Below are positions 24,748-33,759 of a stretch of 64,000 nt of DNA, piece by piece. The notes under the pieces are model-generated. The model was given only the letters and a program-made list of their open reading frames with translations. It did no database searches and was not told the origin of the DNA. The stretch comes from Seohaeicola saemankumensis (GTDB taxonomy: Bacteria; Pseudomonadota; Alphaproteobacteria; Rhodobacterales; Rhodobacteraceae). Within the stretch, counting starts at the first letter, position 1, and every line of letters starts with the position of its first letter. The stretch lies in assembly GCF_021021435.1 (NCBI RefSeq), contig NZ_JAINWI010000009.1, positions 1 through 64,000 on the forward strand. Reading direction: 5' to 3'. The position numbers were made by a program, and so were the translations under genes.

Positions 24748-26169
24748 ATGTCCGATACTCCATTCCGCCCCCTCGAAGACAAGATGGCCCCTGATGCCGC
24801 CCTTGCCCTGCTGCGCGAGGCGACCGCAGGTGCCGATGACGGAGAGCTGTTTTTCGAACGTCGCCGCTCGGAAGCACTGGTATTCGACGATGGCCGCGTG
24901 AAAACCGCCAGCTATGACGCCTCGGAGGGATTCGGTCTGCGGGCCGTACGCGGCGAGGTGACGGGCTATGCGCATTCCACGGAAATTTCGGAAGCCGCCC
25001 TGCGCCGCGCGACGGGCACCGCGCGTCTGGCCGTCGGTCAGGGGGGCGGCACATGGGCCGAGCCCCCCCGCGCCACTAACCGCCACCTGTATACAGAGGA
25101 CGATCCGATTGCGGGCGTCAGCTTTCCCGTCAAGCTGGACACCCTGCGCGAGATCGACGCTTTCGCCCGCGGTCTTGATCCGCGGGTCGTACAGGTCAGC
25201 GCGACTATCGCCGCCTCGATACAGGAGATCGAGATCCTGCGCCCCGACGGTGTCTCGTTCCGGGATGTGCGCCCGATGACCCGCGTCAATGTCAGCGTCA
25301 TCGTCGATCAGGACGGAAGGCGCGAAAGCGGCACTGCTGGCGGCGGCGGGCGCGTGGGCCTTGACGGTCTGCTGGACCCTGCCGACTGGCAGGCCAAAAC
25401 TCGCGAGGCGCTCAGGATCGCCACCGTTAATCTGGACGCCGTGCCTGCCCCTGCGGGTGTCATGGATGTCGTGCTTGGCCCGGGCTGGCCCGGCATCCTG
25501 CTGCACGAGGCGATAGGCCACGGGCTTGAGGGCGATTTCAACCGCAAGGGTACATCCGCCTTTGCCGGTCTGATGGGGCAACAGATCGCGGCGCGCGGAG
25601 TCACCGTGCTGGATGATGGCACGATCCCCGACCGGCGCGGCTCGATCACAATCGACGACGAGGGCACGCCCTCGGCCCGAAATGTGTTGATCCAGGATGG
25701 TGTGCTGGTGGGCTATATGCAGGACCGCCAGAATGCGCGCCTGATGGGTGTCGCCCCCACCGGCAACGGACGGCGCGAAAGCTATGCCCATGCGCCGATG
25801 CCGCGCATGACTAACACCTATATGCTGGGCGGCGAGACAGATCCCGCCGATATCGTGGCCGATTTGAAAGATGGCATCTATGCCGTGGGCTTTGGCGGCG
25901 GTCAGGTGGACATTACCAACGGCAAGTTCGTCTTCTCCTGCACCGAGGCGTACCGCGTCAAGGACGGCAAAATCGGCGCGCCGGTCAAAGGGGCCACGTT
26001 AATCGGAGACGGGGCAACCGCGCTGCAAAAGATTCGCGCCATCGGCAATGACATGGCGCTTGATCCCGGCATGGGCAATTGCGGCAAGGCGGGCCAGTGG
26101 GTGCCTGTGGGCGTTGGCCAGCCGACCCTGATGATCGGCGGCCTGACCGTGGGCGGCTCGGCAGCCTGA
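24748..26169 (+). CDS. tldD: TldD metallopeptidase
   Basis: 473 residues. The zinc motif HEAIGH (H-E-x3-H, residues 253-258) is in GILLHEAIGHGLEGDFNRKG, and GFGGGQVDITNGKFVFSCTEAYRV and GNDMALDPGMGNCGKAGQWVPVGVGQP are typical TldD segments. With its partner PmbA (TldE, not in this window) it forms a cytoplasmic protease that trims modified peptides such as microcins and degrades unfolded peptides. It is divergent from ctaC and followed by a UUCG-looped terminator, so it is probably monocistronic. Confidence 0.95.
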   Translation: MSDTPFRPLEDKMAPDAALALLREATAGADDGELFFERRRSEALVFDDGRVKTASYDASEGFGLRAVRGEVTGYAHSTEISEAALRRATGTARLAVGQGGGTWAEPPRATNRHLYTEDDPIAGVSFPVKLDTLREIDAFARGLDPRVVQVSATIAASIQEIEILRPDGVSFRDVRPMTRVNVSVIVDQDGRRESGTAGGGGRVGLDGLLDPADWQAKTREALRIATVNLDAVPAPAGVMDVVLGPGWPGILLHEAIGHGLEGDFNRKGTSAFAGLMGQQIAARGVTVLDDGTIPDRRGSITIDDEGTPSARNVLIQDGVLVGYMQDRQNARLMGVAPTGNGRRESYAHAPMPRMTNTYMLGGETDPADIVADLKDGIYAVGFGGGQVDITNGKFVFSCTEAYRVKDGKIGAPVKGATLIGDGATALQKIRAIGNDMALDPGMGNCGKAGQWVPVGVGQPTLMIGGLTVGGSAA

Positions 26170-26200
26170 CAGAACGGGCGCCGCCACTGCTGCAATACGG

Positions 26201-26228
26201 AAACGGCGTGCCTTCGGGTGCGCCGTTT
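26201..26228 (+). terminator. UUCG-loop terminator after tldD
   Basis: Twelve-base stem beginning AAACGGCG and ending CGCCGTTT, with two G-T pairs near the top and a TTCG tetraloop, 31 bp past the tldD stop, followed by a T-rich stretch. Confidence 0.75.
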
Positions 26229-26238
26229 GTCTTTGTGG

Positions 26239-26254
26239 TTTACCCCGAATTAAC
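26239..26254 (+). promoter_or_regulatory. Near-consensus CtrA-type box ahead of dprA
   Basis: TTTA, seven bases, TTAAC: one mismatch in the first half-site. It lies 43 bp before the dprA ATG. In Rhodobacter capsulatus, dprA and other DNA-uptake genes are under CtrA control, which makes this match more credible; binding is inferred. Confidence 0.4.
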
Positions 26255-26297
26255 CAGCGCCGGTCTACACCTGATTCTGCAAGCAGACGGAGTTGTG

Positions 26298-27452
26298 ATG
26301 ACCTGGGAACCCACTTCTTCCACTCACCCCCCACTCCCACCCACCACGGAAGATGACCGGGTGTCATGGCTTCGTCTCTTGCGCTCGCCCCGTGTGGGGC
26401 CTGCGACTTTCTTCAGGCTGATGGCGGAACATGGCAGCGCCCATGCCGCGCTGGATGCCCTGCCCGAAGTCGCCCGCCGCGCTGGTGTGGACGGATATGC
26501 GCCCTGCCCGCATGGCGTGGCCTTGGCCGAACTCAGGGCTGCGGCAGGCGCAGGTGCGACTATGCTCTGCGCGGGCGATCCGGCCTATCCGCTGCCGCTG
26601 GGTGATCTGTCCGATGCCCCACCCTTTCTGTGGACCATCGGCGATTCCGCCATCCTGTCTCGCCCGATGATTGCGCTGGTCGGCGCGCGCAACGCCTCGT
26701 CCCTTGGCACCCGCATGGCAAGGGCCTTGGCCCGCGACCTTGGCGCGGCGGGGTATGTCGTAGTGTCAGGCCTTGCGCGCGGCATTGATACGGCTGCCCA
26801 CAACGCCACGCTGGATACCGGCACCGTCGCGGTTCTGGCCGGCGGTGTGGACGTGCTGTATCCTGCCGAGAATACAGGCCTGGCCCATGCGATCGCGGCG
26901 CGCGGACTGCGCCTGTCGGAACAACCCGTGGGCCTTGTGCCGCAAGCACGGCATTTTCCACGACGCAATCGGATTATTTCCGGCCTGTCCCGCGCTGTTG
27001 TGGTGATCGAGGCGGCGGCGAAATCCGGCAGCCTGATCACCGCCCGCTGCGGTCTGGACCAGGGGCGCGAGGTCATGGCCGTTCCGGGCCATCCCTTCGA
27101 CGCGCGCTCGTCGGGCTGCAACATGCTGATCCGTGATGGCGCGCGGCTGGTCCGCAATGCTGCCGATGTCATCGACGCCTTGCCACCCGTATCGGCCCCG
27201 CGACAGCCCTGCCTGCTTGAGGGCGCGATTCCGCCGCGGCCATCGCCCCCGCCCGATCGCCGGTCTCTGCGCGAAACGGCAGCCTTGCACAGCCAGATTC
27301 TGCAACGGCTTGGCGCCTCGCCGCTGGCCGAGGACCAGTTGATCCGCGATTTGGACACGCCCGCCCATCACATCACCCCTGCCCTTGTCGACCTGGAACT
27401 CGACGGTCAGATCCTGCGCCAGCCGGGCGGACTGTTGTCCCGCGTGACCTAG
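26298..27452 (+). CDS. dprA: DNA-processing protein DprA
   Basis: 384 residues. The central Rossmann-like DprA domain contains GARNASSLGTRMARALARDL, VSGLARGIDTAAH, AVLAGGVDVLYPAEN, HFPRRNRIISGLS and SGSLITAR, and a C-terminal winged-helix domain follows (QILQRLGASPLAEDQLIRDL). An N-terminal helix-hairpin-helix-like stretch (LLRSPRVGPATFFRLM) precedes it. DprA binds incoming single-stranded DNA and loads RecA during transformation; in Rhodobacteraceae it is also needed to receive gene-transfer-agent DNA. I chose ATG at 26298; the frame extends upstream without family resemblance. Confidence 0.93.
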   Translation: MTWEPTSSTHPPLPPTTEDDRVSWLRLLRSPRVGPATFFRLMAEHGSAHAALDALPEVARRAGVDGYAPCPHGVALAELRAAAGAGATMLCAGDPAYPLPLGDLSDAPPFLWTIGDSAILSRPMIALVGARNASSLGTRMARALARDLGAAGYVVVSGLARGIDTAAHNATLDTGTVAVLAGGVDVLYPAENTGLAHAIAARGLRLSEQPVGLVPQARHFPRRNRIISGLSRAVVVIEAAAKSGSLITARCGLDQGREVMAVPGHPFDARSSGCNMLIRDGARLVRNAADVIDALPPVSAPRQPCLLEGAIPPRPSPPPDRRSLRETAALHSQILQRLGASPLAEDQLIRDLDTPAHHITPALVDLELDGQILRQPGGLLSRVT

Positions 27453-27634
27453 CCCCGCGCAACATCAAGGCGTATTGTTCAGGTCGCCTCGCCCCCTGCC
27501 GTTGACGGCAAGTCAGCCGGATGCTGCGAATTTGCCCGCATTGACAAAGCCCCCTTTCACCCCACATGGTCCGCCGCCATGATGCCGCGGCATGTTTCCG
27601 TGCCAAAGCCGTGTCCGAGTCGAAAGGAAGTCCG

Positions 27635-30265
27635 ATGCCCGTCGTCGTTGTGGAATCTCCGGCTAAAGCCAAGACAATCAACAAATATCTGGGCTCTGAC
27701 TATGTCGTGCTAGCCTCTTATGGTCATGTCCGCGACCTGCCTGCCAAGGATGGATCGGTCGATACCGACAACGGCTTTGATATGACATGGGAAGTCGGCG
27801 TCGACAGCCGCAAACATGTAAAAGCCATCGCCGACGCGCTGGCCAAGGACAATTCCCTGATCCTCGCCACCGACCCCGACCGCGAGGGCGAGGCGATCAG
27901 CTGGCACCTTGAGGAAACGCTGCGCAAGCGCAAGGCGATCAAGAAAGACACCCCCGTCAGCCGCGTGGTCTTCAACGCGATCACCAAATCAGCCGTGACC
28001 GAGGCGATGCAGCACCCCCGTCAGGTCGATGCGCCGCTGGTCGAGGCTTATCTGGCGCGCCGCGCGCTGGACTATCTGGTGGGTTTCAACCTCTCGCCGG
28101 TTCTGTGGCGCAAACTGCCCGGATCGCGCAGCGCGGGGCGGGTGCAATCCGTTTGCCTGCGACTGATCGTCGAACGCGAGATGGAGATCGAGGCGTTTCG
28201 AGCCCGCGAATACTGGTCGGTTACCGCTCGTCTGGTCACCCCGCGCGGTCAGGAATTCGAGGCGCGCCTGACCCAACTGGCCGGCAAGAAGCTGGATCGT
28301 TACGATCTGGAAAACAGCACGCAGGCCGAAATGGCCGTGCAGGCAATCAACTCACGCGAACTGACAGTCACCTCGGTCGAAGCGAAACCGGCCAGCCGCA
28401 ACCCCTCGGCCCCGTTCATGACCTCGACCCTGCAACAGGAAGCCAGCCGCAAATTCGGCATGGGCGCGCGGCAATGTATGAACGCGGCGCAGCGGCTTTA
28501 TGAGGCCGGATACATCACCTATATGCGGACCGATGGCATCGACATGGCCGCCGAGGCCGTCACCGCCGCCCGCGACGCGATCAAGGCGCGCTACGGTGCC
28601 GAATATGTGCCAGCCAGTCCGCGCATCTACAAAAACAAGGCCAAAAACGCGCAGGAAGCGCATGAATGTATCCGCCCCACCGAACTGGACCGCGATGCCG
28701 AAAGCCTGAAAATCAGCGATGCGGACCAGCGCAAGCTTTATGATCTGATCTGGAAACGCACCATCGCCTGCCAGATGGAGGCCGCAAGGTTCGAGCGCAC
28801 GACCGTCGATATCGGCAGCCGCGACGCGCAAGTGGAACTGCGCGCGACCGGTCAGGTCGTGTTGTTCGACGGTTTCCTCAAGGTCTACGAGGAAGGCCGC
28901 GACGATGTGACCGACGAGGACGAGCGCCGCCTGCCCCAGATCATGAAGGGTGAACCCACAGAAAAGCGTGCGGTCACACCCGAGCAGCATTTCACCCAAC
29001 CGCCCCCCCGCTATACCGAGGCAACTTTGGTCAAGCGGATGGAGGAATTGGGGATCGGTCGCCCCTCGACCTATGCCAGCGTGATCACCACGATTCAGGA
29101 CCGTGACTATGTCCGCAAGGACAAGAACCGCCTTTTCCCAGAGGATAAGGGCCGGATGGTCACTGTCTTTTTGATGAATTTCTTCCGTAAATACGTGGAA
29201 TACGACTTTACCGCCGATCTGGAAAACCAGCTCGACGAGGTCAGCGCGGGCGAGATGGATTACAAGGATGTGCTGTCGCGCTTCTGGCGGGATTTCTCGG
29301 CGGCCATCGCGGAGACCTCGGAACTCCGGATCACCGAAGTGCTGGACGTGCTGGACGAGGCCCTTGCCCCGCAGCTTTACCCGCCGCGCGCGGATGGCTC
29401 CGACCCGCGTGTCTGTCCGCTTTGCGGCACTGGCCAGTTGCATCTGAAAAGCTCCAAAACCGGCGGCTTTGTCGGTTGCGGCAACTATCCCGAATGCCGC
29501 TATACCCGCCCGCTGAACGGCGACGCCGACGCGCAGGGCGACCGTGTGCTGGGCACTGATCAGGGCGACGAAATCAGTCTGCGCTCGGGTCGTTTCGGCC
29601 CCTATGTGCAGCGTGGCGAGGCTTCGGAGGAGGTCAAGAAACCACCACGGGCCAGCCTGCCCAAGGGCTGGTCGCCAGATGACATGGATCTGGACAAGGC
29701 GCTGATGCTGCTGAACCTGCCGCGCGAGATCGGTCCGCATCCCGAGGACGGTGTCATGGTCGAGGCCGGGATCGGGCGGTATGGCCCCTATATCAAGCAC
29801 GGCTCGGTCTATGCCAACATCAAAGAGGTCGACGAGGTCTTCATCATCGGCATGAACCGCGCGGTCGAGGAACTGGCGGCCAAGGCCGCCCGTGGTCCCG
29901 GTGCGGTACGCGCAGCCGCCAAACCGCTGGCCGAACTGGGCGAGCATCCGACTGAAGGCGGTCCTGTTCAGGTCATGGATGGCCGCTATGGACCTTATGT
30001 CAAGTGGGGCAAGATCAACGCGACCCTGCCCAAAGGTGTCGAGGCTGCGGCGCTCACGATGGATGAGGCTGTCGTGTTGATCGCCGAGAAAGCCGCCAAA
30101 TCCGGCGGCAAGAAGGCGGGCGCGAGAAAGGCGGCTGCCAAACCCAAAGCGGCAGCCGCCAAAAAGCCTGCCGCGAAAAAGGCGACAGCGGCAAAAGCCG
30201 GCGCGACAAAGGCAAGCACCAAGGCCACTGCGAAAAAAGCTCCCTCCAAGAAGACGGGAAGCTGA
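27635..30265 (+). CDS. topA: DNA topoisomerase I
   Basis: 876 residues, type IA. TOPRIM domain at the start (PVVVVESPAKAKTINKYLG, with DPDREGEAISWH), catalytic Tyr296 in YITYMRTDG, one clear zinc ribbon CPLCG...CGNYPEC near residues 590-620, then several G-x-Y-G-P-Y-(I/V)-K repeats, and a Lys/Ala-rich tail of about 60 residues that probably binds DNA. It relaxes negative supercoils. I chose ATG at 27635 with GAAAGGAAG upstream; the frame extends to 27566 without conserved residues. It lies 182 bp after dprA, the common dprA-topA order. Confidence 0.96.
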   Translation: MPVVVVESPAKAKTINKYLGSDYVVLASYGHVRDLPAKDGSVDTDNGFDMTWEVGVDSRKHVKAIADALAKDNSLILATDPDREGEAISWHLEETLRKRKAIKKDTPVSRVVFNAITKSAVTEAMQHPRQVDAPLVEAYLARRALDYLVGFNLSPVLWRKLPGSRSAGRVQSVCLRLIVEREMEIEAFRAREYWSVTARLVTPRGQEFEARLTQLAGKKLDRYDLENSTQAEMAVQAINSRELTVTSVEAKPASRNPSAPFMTSTLQQEASRKFGMGARQCMNAAQRLYEAGYITYMRTDGIDMAAEAVTAARDAIKARYGAEYVPASPRIYKNKAKNAQEAHECIRPTELDRDAESLKISDADQRKLYDLIWKRTIACQMEAARFERTTVDIGSRDAQVELRATGQVVLFDGFLKVYEEGRDDVTDEDERRLPQIMKGEPTEKRAVTPEQHFTQPPPRYTEATLVKRMEELGIGRPSTYASVITTIQDRDYVRKDKNRLFPEDKGRMVTVFLMNFFRKYVEYDFTADLENQLDEVSAGEMDYKDVLSRFWRDFSAAIAETSELRITEVLDVLDEALAPQLYPPRADGSDPRVCPLCGTGQLHLKSSKTGGFVGCGNYPECRYTRPLNGDADAQGDRVLGTDQGDEISLRSGRFGPYVQRGEASEEVKKPPRASLPKGWSPDDMDLDKALMLLNLPREIGPHPEDGVMVEAGIGRYGPYIKHGSVYANIKEVDEVFIIGMNRAVEELAAKAARGPGAVRAAAKPLAELGEHPTEGGPVQVMDGRYGPYVKWGKINATLPKGVEAAALTMDEAVVLIAEKAAKSGGKKAGARKAAAKPKAAAAKKPAAKKATAAKAGATKASTKATAKKAPSKKTGS

Positions 30266-30361
30266 ACAGGGGTCGCTTGGCCTCTGCACTGCGGCATATG
30301 ATTGACTCTTGCCATTACCGGCGGCAAACAAGGCCGCAACGGTGAAGCGAGGGAGAGATCA

Positions 30362-31065
30362 ATGAAGAAAGTCTATGCAAACGCGACCGAGGCGTTGGAC
30401 GGCCTGCTGTTCGACGGCATGTTCATCGCGGCGGGCGGTTTCGGCCTCTGCGGTATCCCCGAATTGTTGCTGCAGGCCATTAAAGAGGCCGGCACCAAGG
30501 ATCTGACTTTCGCGTCGAACAACGCGGGCGTGGATGATTTCGGAATCGGCATCTTGTTGCAGACCCGTCAGGTGAAAAAGATGATCTCTTCCTATGTGGG
30601 CGAGAATGCCGAATTCATGCGCCAGTATCTGAGCGGAGAGCTGGAGCTGGAGTTCAACCCGCAGGGCACTCTGGCGGAACGCATGCGCGCTGGTGGCGCA
30701 GGTATTCCCGGCTTCTACACCAAGACCGGCGTCGGCACCGTGATTGCCGAGGGCAAGGAGCTCAAAGAGTTCAACGGCGAGACCTATGTGCTGGAACGCG
30801 GCATCTTCGCCGATCTTGCCATCGTCAAGGCGTGGAAAGCGGATGCCACCGGCAACCTCGTGTTCCGCAAAACCGCGCGCAACTTCAACCCGCCCGCAGC
30901 CATGTGCGGCAAGGTCTGTGTCGTTGAGGTCGAAGAGATCGTGCCGACCGGCAGCCTTGACCCCGATCACATCCACCTGCCCGGTATCTATGTGCACCGC
31001 ATCATTCAAGGGCAGCACGAGAAACGCATCGAACAACGCACGGTTCGTCAAAGGGAGACCGCATA

Positions 31066-31066
<1 letters not shown>
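30362..31066 (+). CDS. scoA: 3-oxoacid CoA-transferase subunit A
   Basis: 234 residues. [24 protein letters not shown] is the CoA-transferase family I alpha motif (G-G-F-G-L-C-G-I-P), and FYTKTGVGT and [20 protein letters not shown] are further hallmarks. With subunit B it moves CoA from succinyl-CoA to acetoacetate, allowing use of ketone bodies or polyhydroxybutyrate-derived acetoacetate. GAGGGAGAG precedes the ATG at 30362. The stop overlaps the ATG of scoB (TAATG). Confidence 0.93.
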
Positions 31067-31695
<629 letters not shown>

Positions 31696-31714
31696 ACCCT
31701 CCGATCTGACAGAT

Positions 31715-31745
31715 AAAAGGCCCGCGTGTCATCCGCGGGCCTTTT
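31715..31745 (+). terminator. Rho-independent terminator after scoB
   Basis: Perfect 12-base stem AAAAGGCCCGCG / CGCGGGCCTTTT with a seven-base loop, 19 bp after the scoB stop, with the T-run inside the stem end. Confidence 0.9.
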
Positions 31746-31747
31746 GC

Positions 31748-31770
31748 GTTTCTTCTTGCTGGAAATATCC
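31748..31770 (+). repeat. Dispersed 23-bp element, copy 4
   Basis: GTTTCTTCTTGC, triplet TGG, AAATATCC, two bases after the scoB terminator and in sense orientation with scoB. Confidence 0.8.
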
Positions 31771-31809
31771 ATGCACCCGCACCCGCCTTGGATGTGGCGG
31801 AAAGATGGC

Positions 31810-32685
31810 TCACCCCTCGCCGAGGTTGAAAACGCATCCATCCGAGATCAGCATTGGCGGCGTCTTGCACAGATTGCGCGCCACGGCAAAAGCGGCCAAA
31901 ACTTTTGGAACATAATCGCGGGTTTCGGCATAGGGTGGCACACCGCCATGCCGTTTCACCGCATTCTCGCCCGCGTTGTAGCCCGCCAACGCCAAAATCG
32001 GATCGCCGCCGAATTCCGCCAGCAACCAATCCAGATAGGCGACACCACCCTTGATATTCTGTCCCGCATTCAGGCTGTCCACGACGCCAAAGCGCGATGC
32101 TGTAGCAGGGATCAACTGCATCAACCCGACTGCCCCAGCCGAACTGACCGCATCGGCACGCCCGCTGGATTCCACAGCGATCACCGCCAGCACCAGTGCA
32201 GGCGACACGCCTGTCCCAACCGTATTGAGCAACAGATCCGCGCGATGAGCGCGGGCAATCCCCAGCAAGTCGGTCAGGCGCGGGGCCGCGATCTGCTGGC
32301 CCGCCGCAGCATTGGCAATCTGGATCAAGGCCGGTTCCAACCGGCCGGGTCCACTTTCGTCCAGCGCGGGCGACACGCCTTGCCAGAACCAGTCATACCG
32401 CCCGATCGCTTCCGCAACCCCTTCCGACGGCAATTGTGGCACGGAAGGGCGCGCCACTGCGACGGGTTGCGGTTCGATCTGCACGGTAATCCTGCGCCCC
32501 GTGCTGCCAGCCGCGGGCGGCTTGACCCGTTTGAATGTGAAATCGGGATAGGCTGGCGGCTCTTGCGCGGCCAGAGCACAGGGTAAGGCGAGAGCCACGC
32601 ACAGGATCGCAGCGCCGGAAAACCGTCGCGCATACGCCGCAAGGCGCGGACTCGCCTGTCGATCCAAACGGTGGGATCGTATCAT
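31810..32685 (-). CDS. Exported lytic transglycosylase (SLT family)
   Basis: 291 residues from ATG at 32683-32685. A signal sequence with a basic start (LAAYARRFSGAAILCVALALPCALAAQ) leads into a linker, then the SLT domain: catalytic Glu in LAVIAVESSGRADAVSSAGAVGLMQL, followed by the N-I-x-x-G-V-A-Y-L-D-W-L-L and LAGYNAGENAV motifs. It cleaves peptidoglycan glycan strands, making 1,6-anhydromuramyl ends. An upstream in-frame GTG at 32718 could add 11 residues, with no better ribosome site. It is divergent from the Flp-like pilin genes, so it may serve wall passage of the pilus, but that is only suggested by position. Confidence 0.88.
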   Translation of the reverse strand: MIRSHRLDRQASPRLAAYARRFSGAAILCVALALPCALAAQEPPAYPDFTFKRVKPPAAGSTGRRITVQIEPQPVAVARPSVPQLPSEGVAEAIGRYDWFWQGVSPALDESGPGRLEPALIQIANAAAGQQIAAPRLTDLLGIARAHRADLLLNTVGTGVSPALVLAVIAVESSGRADAVSSAGAVGLMQLIPATASRFGVVDSLNAGQNIKGGVAYLDWLLAEFGGDPILALAGYNAGENAVKRHGGVPPYAETRDYVPKVLAAFAVARNLCKTPPMLISDGCVFNLGEG

Positions 32686-33061
32686 CGCGGATTTGCCTGC
32701 CTGTGATTTGTGTATCACGCTCGATTATCTTTGCCCATTTATCCCAGAAATTCGCCCAGATAGCCAGAACTTCATGAAATACGCTGCCTTGAGTTCGCCC
32801 CGTCTGCCTCAATCCCCAAGGGTAAAATCACGTATTTTGTATCAAAAGATAAATTTCTTTTGTTTAATTTCATATACTTGATACGCCTTGATGCAGAAAA
32901 AGTGGAAAAAGATAAAACGCACGATTTCGGCCAAACTGTTGCCCCAATCCGCTGGCTATATCTGCTCATACCGAAACGGAGACGGGCCAAGAGAGAGACA
33001 GCCCAGACAGTCACCGGCGCGGTTGTGCAACAGAGCAACTGATCCTTTGGAGGGATACAAA
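32686..33061. other. 376-bp AT-rich divergent control region ahead of the pilin genes
   Basis: Between the lytic transglycosylase and the first pilin. Positions 32820-32900 are very AT-rich for this genome. GTATCAA at 32839-32845 and TTGATAC at 32878-32884 form an inverted pair 32 bp apart, a candidate operator. A frame of 60 codons at 32860-33042 is highly basic and lacks a ribosome site; I do not call it a gene. Confidence 0.5.
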
Positions 33062-33277
33062 ATGATTAACTTCTTCAAGAACTTCAGCAAAGACGAATCC
33101 GGCGCCGTGACTGTTGACTGGGTCGTTCTGACCGCAGCCGTTGTCGGTCTGGCCGTGGCCGCCTATTCCTCGATCGAAACCGGTGCAACCGGCCTGACAG
33201 CTTCGACCAACACCTTCATGGGCGAGCAGGCACCCGGCGCAGTTGGCGGCGGCGAAGGCGGCGGCGAAGAAGGCTGA
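33062..33277 (+). CDS. Flp-like type IVb pilin 1 (Asp-Trp variant)
   Basis: 71 residues. A short charged leader ends at Gly14, followed by a hydrophobic helix AVTVDWVVLTAAVVGLAVAAY, the layout of Flp pilins cleaved by a CpaA/TadV-type prepilin peptidase. The usual Glu-Tyr at positions 5-6 after the cleavage Gly is Asp-Trp here (residues 19-20). The C-terminus is Gly/Glu-rich. GGAGG is seven bases before the ATG. The prepilin peptidase and export machinery lie at 36.9-47.2 kb, so this is likely the major pilin or a minor one. A terminator follows at 33304-33331. Confidence 0.8.
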   Translation: MINFFKNFSKDESGAVTVDWVVLTAAVVGLAVAAYSSIETGATGLTASTNTFMGEQAPGAVGGGEGGGEEG

Positions 33278-33303
33278 TCTCTTTCTGAGACAAGCATGAT
33301 TTT

Positions 33304-33331
33304 GGCCGCACCCGCCCGGTCGGGTGCGGCC
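33304..33331 (+). terminator. Terminator between the two pilin genes
   Basis: Perfect 11-base stem GGCCGCACCCG / CGGGTGCGGCC, six-base loop, then TTTTC, 26 bp after the stop of pilin 1. It separates, or attenuates transcription into, pilin 2. Confidence 0.9.
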
Positions 33332-33401
33332 TTTTCAGTGTAAGAACCGTGCCGGCGCGTTTCTGTATTTTTGATGCGTAATGCCGGCTGGAGATACTGC
33401 C

Positions 33402-33593
33402 ATGACATTCTTCAAGCTCCGTAACCCGATCAAACATTTCGCCCGCGACACCAATGGCGCGATCACGGCGGACTGGGTTGTGCTGACCGCTCTTGCAGTC
33501 ACCCTACTGGCGGCTGGCTGGGGATCTCTGCGCGATGGCACCACGACTCTGGCCTCGGATACAAGTGATTATATGACCACCTATCGGGACTGA
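33402..33593 (+). CDS. Flp-like type IVb pilin 2 (Asp-Trp variant)
   Basis: 63 residues. Leader ending at Gly19 and hydrophobic segment AITADWVVLTALAVTLLAAGW parallel pilin 1; Asp24-Trp25 again replace Glu-Tyr. The shared core is G-A-(V/I)-T-(V/A)-D-W-V-V-L-T-A, so the genes are paralogous. I chose ATG at 33402 with GGAG nine bases upstream; an ATG at 33381 is in frame but would add a non-pilin start. Its soluble tail is much shorter on Gly than pilin 1 and ends with Tyr/Asp-rich residues. Confidence 0.76.
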   Translation: MTFFKLRNPIKHFARDTNGAITADWVVLTALAVTLLAAGWGSLRDGTTTLASDTSDYMTTYRD

Positions 33594-33759
33594 TCCCGAA
33601 CCCAGCCTGTGATTGATATCCGGGTACCACGTTAGACTGCTAGCAAGCCTGACATGACGGGTCACCACCCCACCAAATCGCCGCTCTCCCCATGCAGATT
33701 TCAGCCGATGTGCTGCTTGTGGCGTTGCGGGCCGGCCCGCGCTGCCCTAAAACTCTGGC

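Noticed and set aside
28352-30331. 659-codon open frame opposite topA
   Set aside because: Lies wholly antisense to a well-supported gene, low-complexity, no ribosome site or family features; a GC-codon-bias shadow.
32860-33042. 60-codon frame upstream of pilin 1
   Set aside because: No ribosome site, crosses the AT-rich control region, and has no recognisable features.
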